Shown one piece after another: positions 28,915 to 38,143 of a stretch of DNA of 64,000 nt. Where the stretch lies: the NCBI GenBank assembly GCA_021648125.1, contig JAKITK010000008.1, positions 24,831 through 88,830 of the forward strand, given 5' to 3'. The position numbers were made by a program, and so were the translations under genes. The notes below the pieces were generated by a model. It did no database searches and was not told where the DNA came from. It was given only the letters and a program-made list of their open reading frames with translations. The first letter of the stretch is position 1. Each line of letters starts with the position of its first letter. Source of the DNA: Lysobacterales bacterium (GTDB taxonomy: Bacteria > Pseudomonadota > Gammaproteobacteria > Xanthomonadales > SZUA-36).

Positions 28915-29589
28915 TTGATTAAGCTTATCGGGGTTGAAAAACATTTTCGAATTGGAGATCAAGTGGTTCGCGCGCTGGACGGTATTGACCTGCGCGTAGA
29001 AAAAGGTGAATTTATCGCGGTTATGGGGCGTTCTGGATCCGGTAAAACCACTTTGCTAAACATGCTTGGTTGCATGGACCAACCCGACAGCGGTGAGTAC
29101 TGGCTGGACGGTGTAGATGTAGCCAGTCTCGATGATGATGCCCTTTCTGCGGTAAGAAATCATAAGCTGGGCTTTGTTTTCCAGAGCTTTCACCTGCTCG
29201 CACGCATGACCACGCTGGAAAATGTGATGCTGCCGCTACAGTATGATCACGACAATCCGCACCCTGATGCCGAAGCCCGTGCCCGCGAGTTATTAGAAAG
29301 GGTTGACCTTGGTGATCGCCTGCACCACAAGCCAAACCAACTCTCAGGCGGGCAACGCCAACGGGTAGCAGTGGCCAGAGCATTAGTGAACCGACCGGCC
29401 GTTATTCTTGCCGATGAACCCACAGGCAACCTTGATAGCACCACTTCTGCGGCAATTATGGATTTACTCTGCTCATTACACGCGCAGGGGCAGACCATTG
29501 TTATGGTTACCCATGAAGATGATATTGCCGCCAATGCCGGCCGGGTCATCGAAATGTTGGACGGTAAGATTATCGGAGGTGCACAATGA
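28915..29589 (+). CDS. MacB/LolD-type ABC transporter ATP-binding protein
   Basis: A 224-residue ATPase with Walker A GRSGSGKTTLLN, signature LSGGQRQRVAVARAL, Walker B VILADEPTGNLDS and the H-loop MVTHEDD. The sequence is of the MacB/LolD/FtsE class that powers extrusion or mechanotransmission rather than import. It starts at TTG 28915. An 11-codon frame (ATG 28883) ends at a TGA overlapping this TTG and may be a coupled leader, although it has no clear ribosome site. Its stop overlaps the first adaptor gene as ATGA. Confidence 0.9.
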   Translation: MIKLIGVEKHFRIGDQVVRALDGIDLRVEKGEFIAVMGRSGSGKTTLLNMLGCMDQPDSGEYWLDGVDVASLDDDALSAVRNHKLGFVFQSFHLLARMTTLENVMLPLQYDHDNPHPDAEARARELLERVDLGDRLHHKPNQLSGGQRQRVAVARALVNRPAVILADEPTGNLDSTTSAAIMDLLCSLHAQGQTIVMVTHEDDIAANAGRVIEMLDGKIIGGAQ

Positions 29590-30548
29590 AGCTATATCCG
29601 CAGGTTTTAATAATTTTGTTGAGCGCTTGTTTGAGTAGCAGCTTGTTAGCAGCGGATGATACCATCCTTATCAGTGGTGAAATTGCAGCCGATCAATCAC
29701 AAAAAATCATCGCCCCGATGAGTGCAAACTGGAATCTGCGGCTCGACTGGATGGCCGAGGAGGGCAGCTGGTTGAATCAGGGCGATATAGCGGTTCGCTT
29801 CGATAATAGCGCCAACGACAATCAAATTATCCAAACAGAAGAGCGGCGTCAAAGAACCCGCTCTGAGGGGGCGCGAACCAGCGCTCGGTTGGAAAAAGAA
29901 GAGCAGTTAGCCCGGTTTGATGCTGAAATTGCAAAAATACGCGAGCAATTGGCAAGTAATGAAGCGCGGATACAAGCCGACTTTATCGGCGAACTAAATT
30001 ATGCTGATAATCAACTGGCATTGACGCGCGCGCAACAGGCGCGGGAAAAAGCCGAGGCGGATGCGGTTGATCGCCTGCAGAAGCTGAAAGAAGCCCGCCT
30101 CAAAACCAGCCTTGATCAGAGCATGGCAGAGAATGATAAATTATGGTTCCAAAAACTTACCGATGGCAATTTGATAAAAGCAGAGATGGACGGTTTTATC
30201 CTGTATAAGCGCCACCCCTGGAATCGAAGTAAATTCCGTGCCGGAGATAATGTACAAACCAGTTTTTATGTAGCTGAGATAGTTGATACTCGGAACATGT
30301 ATGTGCGCCTGTTTATTAACGCCGTTGATCGGGCGCATCTAGAGCTGGAATCTCCGGTGAAGATATATCTGGATGCTCATCCGGATAAAGAATTTTCAGG
30401 AAAAATTACAGAAATGTTAGCCCAGGGAGAGTCACGCAAGGAATGGGGCAAGGGCTTGTACATGCAAGGACGAGTAGTCTTTGATTCGGATCAGGATTTA
30501 CCGGAATTGATGCCGGGAATGAGTGTATTGGTGGAGTTGGTGCTATGA
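29586..30548 (+). CDS. HlyD-like periplasmic adaptor 1 of the ABC exporter
   Basis: A 320-residue secreted or anchored membrane-fusion protein with a signal sequence (about residues 1-22). A short barrel-sandwich half follows, then a long alpha-hairpin of charged heptads (about residues 85-190, for example LEKEEQLARFDAEIAKIREQ) and a C-terminal beta-barrel (FINAVDRAHLELESPVKIYLDAHP). Such adaptors join an inner-membrane pump to an outer-membrane duct. It overlaps the ATPase gene before and the second adaptor after by four bases each. It differs from MacA in having no clear lipoyl signature. Confidence 0.82.
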   Translation: MKLYPQVLIILLSACLSSSLLAADDTILISGEIAADQSQKIIAPMSANWNLRLDWMAEEGSWLNQGDIAVRFDNSANDNQIIQTEERRQRTRSEGARTSARLEKEEQLARFDAEIAKIREQLASNEARIQADFIGELNYADNQLALTRAQQAREKAEADAVDRLQKLKEARLKTSLDQSMAENDKLWFQKLTDGNLIKAEMDGFILYKRHPWNRSKFRAGDNVQTSFYVAEIVDTRNMYVRLFINAVDRAHLELESPVKIYLDAHPDKEFSGKITEMLAQGESRKEWGKGLYMQGRVVFDSDQDLPELMPGMSVLVELVL

Positions 30549-31534
30549 AGCTGCTTATCGTTTTCAGTATGATGTTGATATTGACGGCCTGTGGCGATGA
30601 CCGCAACAATTCTACCGAGGTAGCTGGTGCAGGCAAAACCATTAAGAGCAGTGGTGAAGTTGTGGCTACCCGGATGCGTTCTATTACCCCGCCGCAGTTT
30701 GAAAATGCCTGGAATGTGAAGATTTCAATGTTGCAAAAGGATGGTTCACGGGTCCGGCCTGGAATGGTCATCGTGCGTTATGATACTCAGGATTTAATGG
30801 AGAAATTACGCACCCGCAAGGCGGAGGTTGATCAAAAGAATAAAGAGCTCGAGCAGCAACACATCAAGGCCAGCCAGCAACTTGAAGACCTGCAGCTGGC
30901 CATTGATCAGCAGACCAGCAATCTCGACAAAGCCCGGCTGAAGGCAGATATTCCCAATTCATTGTTAGCCAGCAAGGACTATGAAAAAAACCAACTGAAT
31001 CTGAAGCTATCCGAGCTTGAGCTGCAGCGGGCGGAGACTGCGTTGAGGTTGGAAGCAAAATTACAAAAAGTTGAAAAAGAAGGTCTTGAAGGTGAGCGGG
31101 AAAAGTCCAGAAATAAAGTTGCCGAATTAGAAGCGGATATTTCAAAAGCTACAGTAATCGCCGACGAGGAAGGTATATTTGTAGTGGGCAGAGATCATCG
31201 CGGCAACCGGGTAAAAGTAGGCGATCAGGTCTGGCGTGGGCGCAAAGTTGCTGAAATACCCGATATGCAGTCGCTGCAAATCCTGTTGCAGATTCCAGAG
31301 CGCGAAGCCGCCAGGGTTCAACCCGGTCAAAAGGTCAGGTTTCGCTTGGATGCCAAGCCGGAAGAACACTTTGAGGGTGTGGTTGAATCGCGCGGTTCAG
31401 TGGTTCGTAACCGGTCGCGCAACCAGCCTGCCAAAGTATTTGATACCCGAGTAACAATCGATCACCTTGATCCGGAGCTGATGCGACCTGGGATGCGGGT
31501 GACGGCGGAAATTTTTAGTAGTATTAGGCAATGA
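30545..31534 (+). CDS. HlyD-like periplasmic adaptor 2 (lipoprotein)
   Basis: A 329-residue adaptor with a lipoprotein signal: the lipobox LTAC puts the lipidated cysteine at residue 16. A coiled-coil hairpin (about residues 85-200, heptads such as VDQKNKELEQQHIKASQQLE) and a C-terminal beta domain (LLQIPEREAARVQPGQKVRF) are visible. It is related to adaptors 1 and 3 by layout more than by clear sequence identity. The four-base overlaps on both sides imply tight coupling within one operon. Confidence 0.82.
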   Translation: MKLLIVFSMMLILTACGDDRNNSTEVAGAGKTIKSSGEVVATRMRSITPPQFENAWNVKISMLQKDGSRVRPGMVIVRYDTQDLMEKLRTRKAEVDQKNKELEQQHIKASQQLEDLQLAIDQQTSNLDKARLKADIPNSLLASKDYEKNQLNLKLSELELQRAETALRLEAKLQKVEKEGLEGEREKSRNKVAELEADISKATVIADEEGIFVVGRDHRGNRVKVGDQVWRGRKVAEIPDMQSLQILLQIPEREAARVQPGQKVRFRLDAKPEEHFEGVVESRGSVVRNRSRNQPAKVFDTRVTIDHLDPELMRPGMRVTAEIFSSIRQ

Positions 31535-32802
31535 TGAGTTTAAGCGTATTGCGGAAAACCACAGCGCTTATCACACTACTAATACTCAGCGCTTGTGGGA
31601 ACTCGGGGGAACCGACAGTTGGCCCGGCTTCTATTGTGGTGAAAAAATCAGCCTTTAAAGTGCTGGTGCGCGCAGATGGTGAGCTATCTGCGGCCAGCAC
31701 AGTGCCGCTAACCCTGCCTCCGGGTAATGTAATGCCCCGCACTATCGTTTGGTTGGCAGATGATGGCAAGTGGGTTGAAGAGGGTGAGGTTGTCGCCCGT
31801 TTTGATCGCTCAATTGCTGAAAGGAGTTTGCGAGAAGTTCTTACACAATTACAGAAGTCCGACCTTGATATTGATGCAAAAAAGCGCGAGTTTTCCCTAG
31901 CTTTGAACAAAATAACGGCGGATATTTTTGTTACCCAGCAGGAATTAGGGGTTGCCGAACGCTTCAGCATCGAAGAGGGCAGCATAGCCATGTCGCGCCA
32001 GGAAATGATAGAGCGCATGCAGGATGAGGGGTTTTTACGTTTGAAACAGGACCATTTCAAGAACCGCCAAAGTGGTCAGGAAAACCGTCGACAGGCAGAG
32101 CTCGCCGTACTTGGGGCGCAAAGAGAAAGCGCATCCAGTAAGGGAAGTTTACTGGAACAGCAGATTGATGCCTCAGTAACCCAGGCACCGAATGCTGGCT
32201 ATTTTGTGCGCAAGAAAAACTGGTTTGGAGAAGCATTAAGTGCCGGACAGTCGGTTTTTCCCGGTAACTCTTTTGGAGAAATTCCGGATCTGGGTAAAAT
32301 GCAGGCGATACTACAGGTGCTTGAGTCGGAAGCCGGTAGTATTGCTGTTGGTCAAAAAGTCAGTGTCACCATCGATGCTTTCCCCGACCGCCCGCTGAGT
32401 GGAATGATTGATAGCATGGCTCAGGTGCCCGCCAGTTTGGAACAAAACAGCCCAATAAAATACTTTGCGGTGACGGTTAGCCTAGATCAGGCTGACCCTG
32501 ACTGGATTACTCCGGGAGCGCGGGTGCGCGGACTGATAGAAATTTTAGATAAACCAGCGGTCGTGTGGGTGCCTAATCAGTCTATCGCGCAATCTATCGG
32601 TGAAGTAGGCGGACAACAATCACCCGCTGGCGAAAACTCTTCCTTATGGGTGTATGTAAAGACGGGTAGCAGCACAGAAAAGCGCTACATTGAAATTGGT
32701 GACAGGGGCCCGTTACGAACCGAAATTAAAGCTGGTTTGGCAGCTGGCGACGAAATATTACTCACCCCCCCGGTGAATAAATCCGGAGCCGCACAATTAT
32801 GA
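31531..32802 (+). CDS. HlyD-like periplasmic adaptor 3 (lipoprotein)
   Basis: A 423-residue adaptor, the longest of the three, with a lipobox (LSAC, cysteine near residue 22). A beta-barrel-sandwich start (LTLPPGNVMPRTIVWLADDG) and a helical hairpin in about residues 90-210 follow. The C-terminal barrel plus membrane-proximal domain carry the usual motifs (LQVLESEAGSIAVGQKVSV and LAAGDEILLTPP). It is closest of the three to MacA-type adaptors. It overlaps the permease gene by four bases (ATGA). Confidence 0.85.
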   Translation: MMSLSVLRKTTALITLLILSACGNSGEPTVGPASIVVKKSAFKVLVRADGELSAASTVPLTLPPGNVMPRTIVWLADDGKWVEEGEVVARFDRSIAERSLREVLTQLQKSDLDIDAKKREFSLALNKITADIFVTQQELGVAERFSIEEGSIAMSRQEMIERMQDEGFLRLKQDHFKNRQSGQENRRQAELAVLGAQRESASSKGSLLEQQIDASVTQAPNAGYFVRKKNWFGEALSAGQSVFPGNSFGEIPDLGKMQAILQVLESEAGSIAVGQKVSVTIDAFPDRPLSGMIDSMAQVPASLEQNSPIKYFAVTVSLDQADPDWITPGARVRGLIEILDKPAVVWVPNQSIAQSIGEVGGQQSPAGENSSLWVYVKTGSSTEKRYIEIGDRGPLRTEIKAGLAAGDEILLTPPVNKSGAAQL

Positions 32803-34034
32803 TGGAGGCACGCGGGTTCAGGCAGGCGTTACGGCAATTGCGGCAGCATAAACTGCGTACTTTACTGACTTTACTGGGAATGGTTTTTGGCGTGGGTGCG
32901 GTTATTGCCATGCTAAGTATTTCAGAGGGCGGCCGCCAGGAAGCCCTACGAATGATTGATTCCATGGGTTTGCGCAACTTGATTGTTGAAGCGGTTGAGT
33001 TTGATCCAGAAACCTTGCAGGAAATCCGGACACAATCTGTCGGATTGTATGCCGGTGATATCGAAGCTATTATGACCACCTTGCCGATGGTAGAGTCTTA
33101 TGCGGCGGCAAAGAAAATAAAAACCTGGGATGTATATAGTCTGGAGGCACGCGCCAACCCGGAAGTTCTGGCGGTATCTGCAGATTATTTCAATCTGGGG
33201 AACATGCAAATTGACAGTGGTCGGGTGCTCACAGACCGGGATAACCAAACCTATGCACAGGTGGCGGTTCTTGGTGCCAGTGCCGCCGAATCACTATTTC
33301 CCGACAGCCCCGCCACGGGTAAATTAATCAAAGTGAACCATCTATGGTTAAAGGTTATCGGGGTGCTGAAAAAGACCGAAAAGGGTAAAAAAGAGTTTGC
33401 CGGTATTACCCTTGCCGATGACTCCAGCCGTATATTTATCCCCCTTGATACAGCACGAAAACGCTTAAAAATAAATTCGCTGGAAAGTCCGCTGGATAGC
33501 CTAAAGCTGCGACTTGTAGAAGGCGCTGATACGGCCTCCTCGGCACTGGCCGTGGATTATCTGTTGAAAAAACGCCATGGAGCCTCAGCAGATTACCGCA
33601 TGGTGGTGCCAGCCGCGCTATTGCAACAGGAAGAGCAAACTCAGAAAATTTTTACGGTTGTTATGGCAGCGATTGCTGGTATTTCACTACTGGTGGGTGG
33701 TATTGGTATTATGAACATCATGTTAGCAACCGTATTGGAAAGAACCCCTGAAATCGGGTTATTACGGGCTGTTGGGGCGCGTAAAAAAGATATCCGCGAC
33801 CAGTTTTTAATGGAAAGCGTGACTATCGCTGGCATCGGTGCATTAATTGGCATAGTATTTGGATTGTTGCTGGCGTTCGCGGTGCAGTTATTTGCCGCCT
33901 GGCCGGTAGCGTTTTCTCTATTCGGTATTGTGGTATCGGTAGTCATTTGCTTGTTGACTGGCATTGTCTTTGGCCTGTATCCTGCGGTTCAAGCCGCTGA
34001 GCTTGACCCTATTAAGGCTTTGCAACGCGACTAG
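32799..34034 (+). CDS. MacB-like ABC transporter permease
   Basis: A 411-residue permease of the FtsX/MacB type. It has one membrane segment near residues 20-40 (TLLGMVFGVGAVIAMLSISEGG), a periplasmic domain of about 240 residues, and three C-terminal membrane segments with the conserved TPEIGLLRAVGARKKDI loop. Unlike MacB the ATPase is a separate protein, encoded at the head of the operon. Together with the three adaptors it should export a small molecule, peptide or lipid; no TolC gene is next to it. Confidence 0.88.
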   Translation: MMEARGFRQALRQLRQHKLRTLLTLLGMVFGVGAVIAMLSISEGGRQEALRMIDSMGLRNLIVEAVEFDPETLQEIRTQSVGLYAGDIEAIMTTLPMVESYAAAKKIKTWDVYSLEARANPEVLAVSADYFNLGNMQIDSGRVLTDRDNQTYAQVAVLGASAAESLFPDSPATGKLIKVNHLWLKVIGVLKKTEKGKKEFAGITLADDSSRIFIPLDTARKRLKINSLESPLDSLKLRLVEGADTASSALAVDYLLKKRHGASADYRMVVPAALLQQEEQTQKIFTVVMAAIAGISLLVGGIGIMNIMLATVLERTPEIGLLRAVGARKKDIRDQFLMESVTIAGIGALIGIVFGLLLAFAVQLFAAWPVAFSLFGIVVSVVICLLTGIVFGLYPAVQAAELDPIKALQRD

Positions 34035-34065
34035 AATACTGATCTGTAAGAGAGCCAGGAATCAA

Positions 34066-34545
34066 ATGAAGTTGGAAATAATATCCGGTGGACAGACAGG
34101 CGTTGATCGTGCGGCGCTGGATACTGCCATTCGTTATGACCTTCCCTGCGGTGGTTGGTGTCCGCCCGGGCGCCTGGCGGAAGACGGGCCCTTATCAAAT
34201 CATTACCCCTTAACCGAACTGCCATCCGGTGGATATCCGGCAAGAACCCGACGCAATGTTAAAGACGCGGATGGGACTTTAATTATTCATAGTGGTGTTG
34301 TAGGGCGGGGAACCGGTTTAACCATCAATACCTGCAAACAGCTGAATAAACCTATGCTGATTTTGAAGTTGAATAAGTGTGATGCTAATAGTGACTTTTC
34401 AAGCGAACAGGACAGCATCAAAAAATTTCTGCAGGAACACCAAATCGGAATATTAAATGTGGCCGGCCCACGCGCGAGTGGTTGGCCGGAGGGTTATGCT
34501 CTGTGTCGAAAAATTTTGGCACCAGTGTTTGTGAGTTATGCCTGA
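34066..34545 (+). CDS. Molybdenum-carrier/YpsA-like putative protein
   Basis: A 159-residue Rossmann-like protein that begins MKLEIISGGQTGVDRAALD, the signature of the family annotated as putative molybdenum carrier (PF12694-like, recalled). Other family motifs are GWCPPGRLAEDG and NVKDADGTLII. ATG 34066 is chosen because AGGA lies just upstream and the conserved motif starts at residue 6. The cofactor role rests on algal and structural homologues and is unproven in bacteria. It follows the exporter permease by 31 bases but has its own ribosome site. Confidence 0.75.
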   Translation: MKLEIISGGQTGVDRAALDTAIRYDLPCGGWCPPGRLAEDGPLSNHYPLTELPSGGYPARTRRNVKDADGTLIIHSGVVGRGTGLTINTCKQLNKPMLILKLNKCDANSDFSSEQDSIKKFLQEHQIGILNVAGPRASGWPEGYALCRKILAPVFVSYA

Positions 34546-34557
34546 GGTGGAACCTGA

Positions 34558-35982
34558 CTACCCCGTTTCGCGTTGACAGTGATCGGCAATTACCCGGGAG
34601 ACACAGGCGTTGAGTTTTTTGGCGAACGGAATATGCAAAAATTCATTCGGGCCATGGGCATTGGAGTTGGGCCCTAAAACACCAGTAATCATAAACTGGG
34701 CTTCGGGAAAAAAGTCACCCAGCATTGCCATAAACGGAATCGTGCCACCCTCGCCCATATACATAACCCCTTTGCCATAAAATGCCTGTGATGCAGACTC
34801 CAGCGAAGTATGTAACCAGGGGGCTATTTCAGGCGCGTTCCAGCCGGAGGCTGCTTGATCGGTATTAAATTCCACCCGGGCATTTTGTGGCGGGTCTTTT
34901 TCCAGCAGTTGTTTTAGAAACACACTGGCTTGCTCACCATCGAGAGTAGGTGGCAGACGCAAAGAAAGCTTCCACTCAGTGAAGGGCCGTAAAACATTTC
35001 CGGCATTTTGAATATCAGGTAAACCACCCGCTCCGGTATAAGAAAGCGCGGGTCGCCAACTGCGGTTTAGCAGGCGTTCATAATTATTTTCCGCCATTGG
35101 TTCAACCCCATCGGCAAAGGGGTAGGCCTGATAAACCGCATCACCCAAGGCATCGGCCATCGCTTGGGTTTGTTCACGGCGTTGATCAGGGATATCTTGG
35201 TATAGTTCTTCGGGAAGCACCCGGCCAGTAGCTTCATCCTCCAAGCGTGAGGTGACTTGTTTTAGCACCCTAAAGCTCGATGGAACCACACCAGAGGCAT
35301 AGCCTGAATGCACACCTTCCGTTAGTACCTCGGCTCTAAGCGTACCAGCAGCCATACCGCGCAGAGAAACGGTTAACCAGAGTTGTTCATAGTTACCCGC
35401 ACCTGAATCCAGGCAAATTACCAGCGATGGCACCCCGATTCGATCACGCAGGTAGTCGATATAGGCAGGTAGATCATAGGAACCCGATTCTTCACAAGAT
35501 TCAATTAAAACCACACAACGGGCATGTGGAATTCCTTGTTCCTGCAACGCCTTGATTGCGATTAAGGAGGCAAAAGCCGAATAACCATCATCCGCGCCGC
35601 CACGACCATAAAGTTTATTGTCTTTAATTACCGGTTTCCAAGGAGATAAATCTTCAGCCCAGCCCTCCATTTCCGGTTGCTTATCCAGATGCCCATAGAG
35701 CAAGATTACATCCTCACTATCTGGGTCCGTGCCGGGAATTTCCATGAATATAATCGGTGTGCGCTCTCCCAGTCGAACAACTTCTGTACTCATCCCGGCG
35801 ATAGCTTGCTGAGAACACCAGTCATAAATCAGGCTAACAGCATCTTCCATATAGCCGTGTTCCGCCCAATCAGGGTCGAAATGCGGAGATTTGTTGGGAA
35901 TGCGGATGTACTTGACCAGTTCAGGAACGATACTTTCATCCCATTTTTTATCTATAAATGCCTGAGTTGTTTTTGAGTCCAT
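34558..35982 (-). CDS. M20 family metallo-dipeptidase
   Basis: A 474-residue zinc peptidase of the M20 (ArgE/DapE/carnosinase) family. Metal-binding and catalytic motifs are LLYGHLDKQPE (His and catalytic Asp), GRGGADDGYS (bridging Asp), ESCEESGS (Glu general base) and the late HGPNEFLHI (His). It hydrolyses dipeptides or N-acyl amino acids in the cytoplasm. It lies 143 bases downstream of a POT peptide symporter on the same strand, which fits a peptide uptake-and-cleavage pair. A ribosome site (AAAGG) precedes ATG 35982. Confidence 0.9.
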   Translation of the reverse strand: MDSKTTQAFIDKKWDESIVPELVKYIRIPNKSPHFDPDWAEHGYMEDAVSLIYDWCSQQAIAGMSTEVVRLGERTPIIFMEIPGTDPDSEDVILLYGHLDKQPEMEGWAEDLSPWKPVIKDNKLYGRGGADDGYSAFASLIAIKALQEQGIPHARCVVLIESCEESGSYDLPAYIDYLRDRIGVPSLVICLDSGAGNYEQLWLTVSLRGMAAGTLRAEVLTEGVHSGYASGVVPSSFRVLKQVTSRLEDEATGRVLPEELYQDIPDQRREQTQAMADALGDAVYQAYPFADGVEPMAENNYERLLNRSWRPALSYTGAGGLPDIQNAGNVLRPFTEWKLSLRLPPTLDGEQASVFLKQLLEKDPPQNARVEFNTDQAASGWNAPEIAPWLHTSLESASQAFYGKGVMYMGEGGTIPFMAMLGDFFPEAQFMITGVLGPNSNAHGPNEFLHIPFAKKLNACVSRVIADHCQRETG

Positions 35983-36125
35983 GTTTAACCTTTAGCTGCT
36001 ACTTCTGAGGCCTGTTTGCGGTGCTAGCATTAGCGCTCAAGGCAGGTGAGTCGGCCACCCGCCTTAAGCATTTATTGGACAGTTTTAGTCGTTTTGTTGC
36101 TTCAAGTTATAAAAAACTTTAAAGC

Positions 36126-37904
36126 TTAACGCCCGTGAATCAATTTCTTTAACAACGGGCTGGAAAACATTAGCAAAAAGCCAAGCGCAACGGCCGCTAT
36201 TCCCAACTTGAAGAACACACTGCTATAAACAGCCATTTCTTCAATGGCAGGTGTACCCTCAGGCACCACAGTCATTTTGGCGATCATCGCCGCTAGAATG
36301 TTTGCGTAAGATGAGGCTAAAAACCAGATTCCCATCATAAAGCCAACAATTTGCTTTGGTGATAACTTGGTAACGCTCGACAAGCCAATGGGTGATAAAC
36401 ATAATTCGCCAGTGGTATGTAGAAAATACATCAACGCGACCCAAATGATAGCTACCTTACCAATGTTTCCGGCAGCATCGGCTTGCATTGAGTTGATGCC
36501 CCAGTTTAGAACCCAAAAACCAAGCCCGATTTGTACCATCGCCAGACCAAACTTGAAGAATGGGGTTGGTTCTTTACCGCGCTTAGCAAGCCAAGTCCAG
36601 AGCGCTGCCACGGGGATACCAAACATAACAATAAACAGCGGGTTAAGCGACTGTAATTGTGGTGCGGTGACTGAAACCGGGCCGATAGAGTCGCTGACAT
36701 AGTCAGCGGCAAAAATATTCAATGTACTTGGTCCCTGGTCAAACAAGGTCCAAAATAGCACCGAGGATACCACCAGAATAATTAGGCCTATCATCCGGTC
36801 CCGTTCTACCTTGTCCAGCTTGGTTAGCATATAAACGACAATACCGGTAAATACAACACCGGCAACAACATGCATGACCGGCTCTACTACCCCAACAAAC
36901 TGGAACATGACATAGGCAACACCAACCATGGCAAAACCGGCAAGGTATACCGCATATTCATAGTTTATTGGCCCGATGAATGGTTTTTTAAGCAGGGCAG
37001 GATCGCGCGGCTCAGCCTTACCTTCCAACCAGCCTTGGCCCATAATAAACAGAACTAGGCCTAAAATCATACCCACAGCTGCCAGCCCAAACCCGGCACC
37101 CCAACCATACTTAAAGGCCAGATACCCACACCATAAAGAGGCCAAAGCAGCGCCGATATTTATGCCCAGATAGTAAAGCGTGAAGCCGCTATCTCTGCGC
37201 TGGTCGCCTTGTTCATACAGTGCGCCAACACAGGTTGATATATTGGGCTTCAAAAACCCGACCCCGACAACGATAAGCGCCATAGCCAAAAACAGAATGT
37301 TTTTATGCTTCTGACTGGCTTCCTGGGATAACTCACCACTAATGGTTTGCTCGACCCCGCCTGCATTGGTGAAAGTAATCTTTCTTTCGATACTGCCTAG
37401 CGCGGGTTGCACCATTCTGTTGATTTTGAAGGTCTGATCATCAAGATTAATAAATTTAGTAGTATGTTGATCATAGTTTGCAGAACGGGTGATTTCGTAA
37501 GTAACCCCATCACTCATAATAGTTTCGGTAGCTGGTGCACCATGGATACTCATCAAAGAGTGTCCTGCAACCAATAACACCGCCCCGAATATAACGCCTT
37601 TTCTAAAGCCGATATACTTATCAGCCAGATAGCCGCCCAATAAAGGTGCTAGATAGACCAAAGCCACATAGGCTCCGTAGGTCTGGTAGGCAATCGTCCG
37701 TTCGACTAGGAAGTGCCAAGTCAGATAAAAAATAAGTAGTGCCCGCATCCCATAATAGGAAAACCTTTCCCACATTTCGGCAGCAAACAGAACCTGTAAG
37801 CCTCTTGGGTGGCCACGCATCTGCATATAAATGATGGGTGCGAGCAGCACAAAAACGAAAGTAACACCTAACGAAAAGCCAAGACCCATGGAATACCCCA
37901 TCAT
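36126..37904 (-). CDS. Proton-dependent oligopeptide transporter (POT/PTR family)
   Basis: A symporter of about 592 residues with more than twelve membrane segments. The POT motif EMWERFSYYGMRALL (the ExxER proton-coupling motif) lies near residue 40, and GGYLADKYIGFRKG follows. A soluble insert between membrane segments (about residues 130-210, ending SGELSQEASQKHK) is longer than in many relatives. The start is uncertain: ATG 37904 is used; the frame is open further upstream only to a TTG at 38000. It imports di- and tripeptides, which the dipeptidase gene downstream could hydrolyse. Confidence 0.9.
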   Translation of the reverse strand: MMGYSMGLGFSLGVTFVFVLLAPIIYMQMRGHPRGLQVLFAAEMWERFSYYGMRALLIFYLTWHFLVERTIAYQTYGAYVALVYLAPLLGGYLADKYIGFRKGVIFGAVLLVAGHSLMSIHGAPATETIMSDGVTYEITRSANYDQHTTKFINLDDQTFKINRMVQPALGSIERKITFTNAGGVEQTISGELSQEASQKHKNILFLAMALIVVGVGFLKPNISTCVGALYEQGDQRRDSGFTLYYLGINIGAALASLWCGYLAFKYGWGAGFGLAAVGMILGLVLFIMGQGWLEGKAEPRDPALLKKPFIGPINYEYAVYLAGFAMVGVAYVMFQFVGVVEPVMHVVAGVVFTGIVVYMLTKLDKVERDRMIGLIILVVSSVLFWTLFDQGPSTLNIFAADYVSDSIGPVSVTAPQLQSLNPLFIVMFGIPVAALWTWLAKRGKEPTPFFKFGLAMVQIGLGFWVLNWGINSMQADAAGNIGKVAIIWVALMYFLHTTGELCLSPIGLSSVTKLSPKQIVGFMMGIWFLASSYANILAAMIAKMTVVPEGTPAIEEMAVYSSVFFKLGIAAVALGFLLMFSSPLLKKLIHGR

Positions 37905-38143
37905 AATTATAATTTGAGGACTAGAAGAATAAAGGCTGTTGCCGCAGGAATCAATAGCTTTCGGAATACCTTGTCCTCCAGCTTCCCCGTTTTCTTCCAA
38001 AACAGCGCCAAGAAATGATACCCAATGTCGAATACTTACTACCGGTTAGGACAACATATATACCGATGTTCTAAGCGGTTAAAAACCCCCTCAAGCCGCA
38101 TATCCGAAGTTTTATTATGTTTGTTTGGCGGTAGAATAGAACT

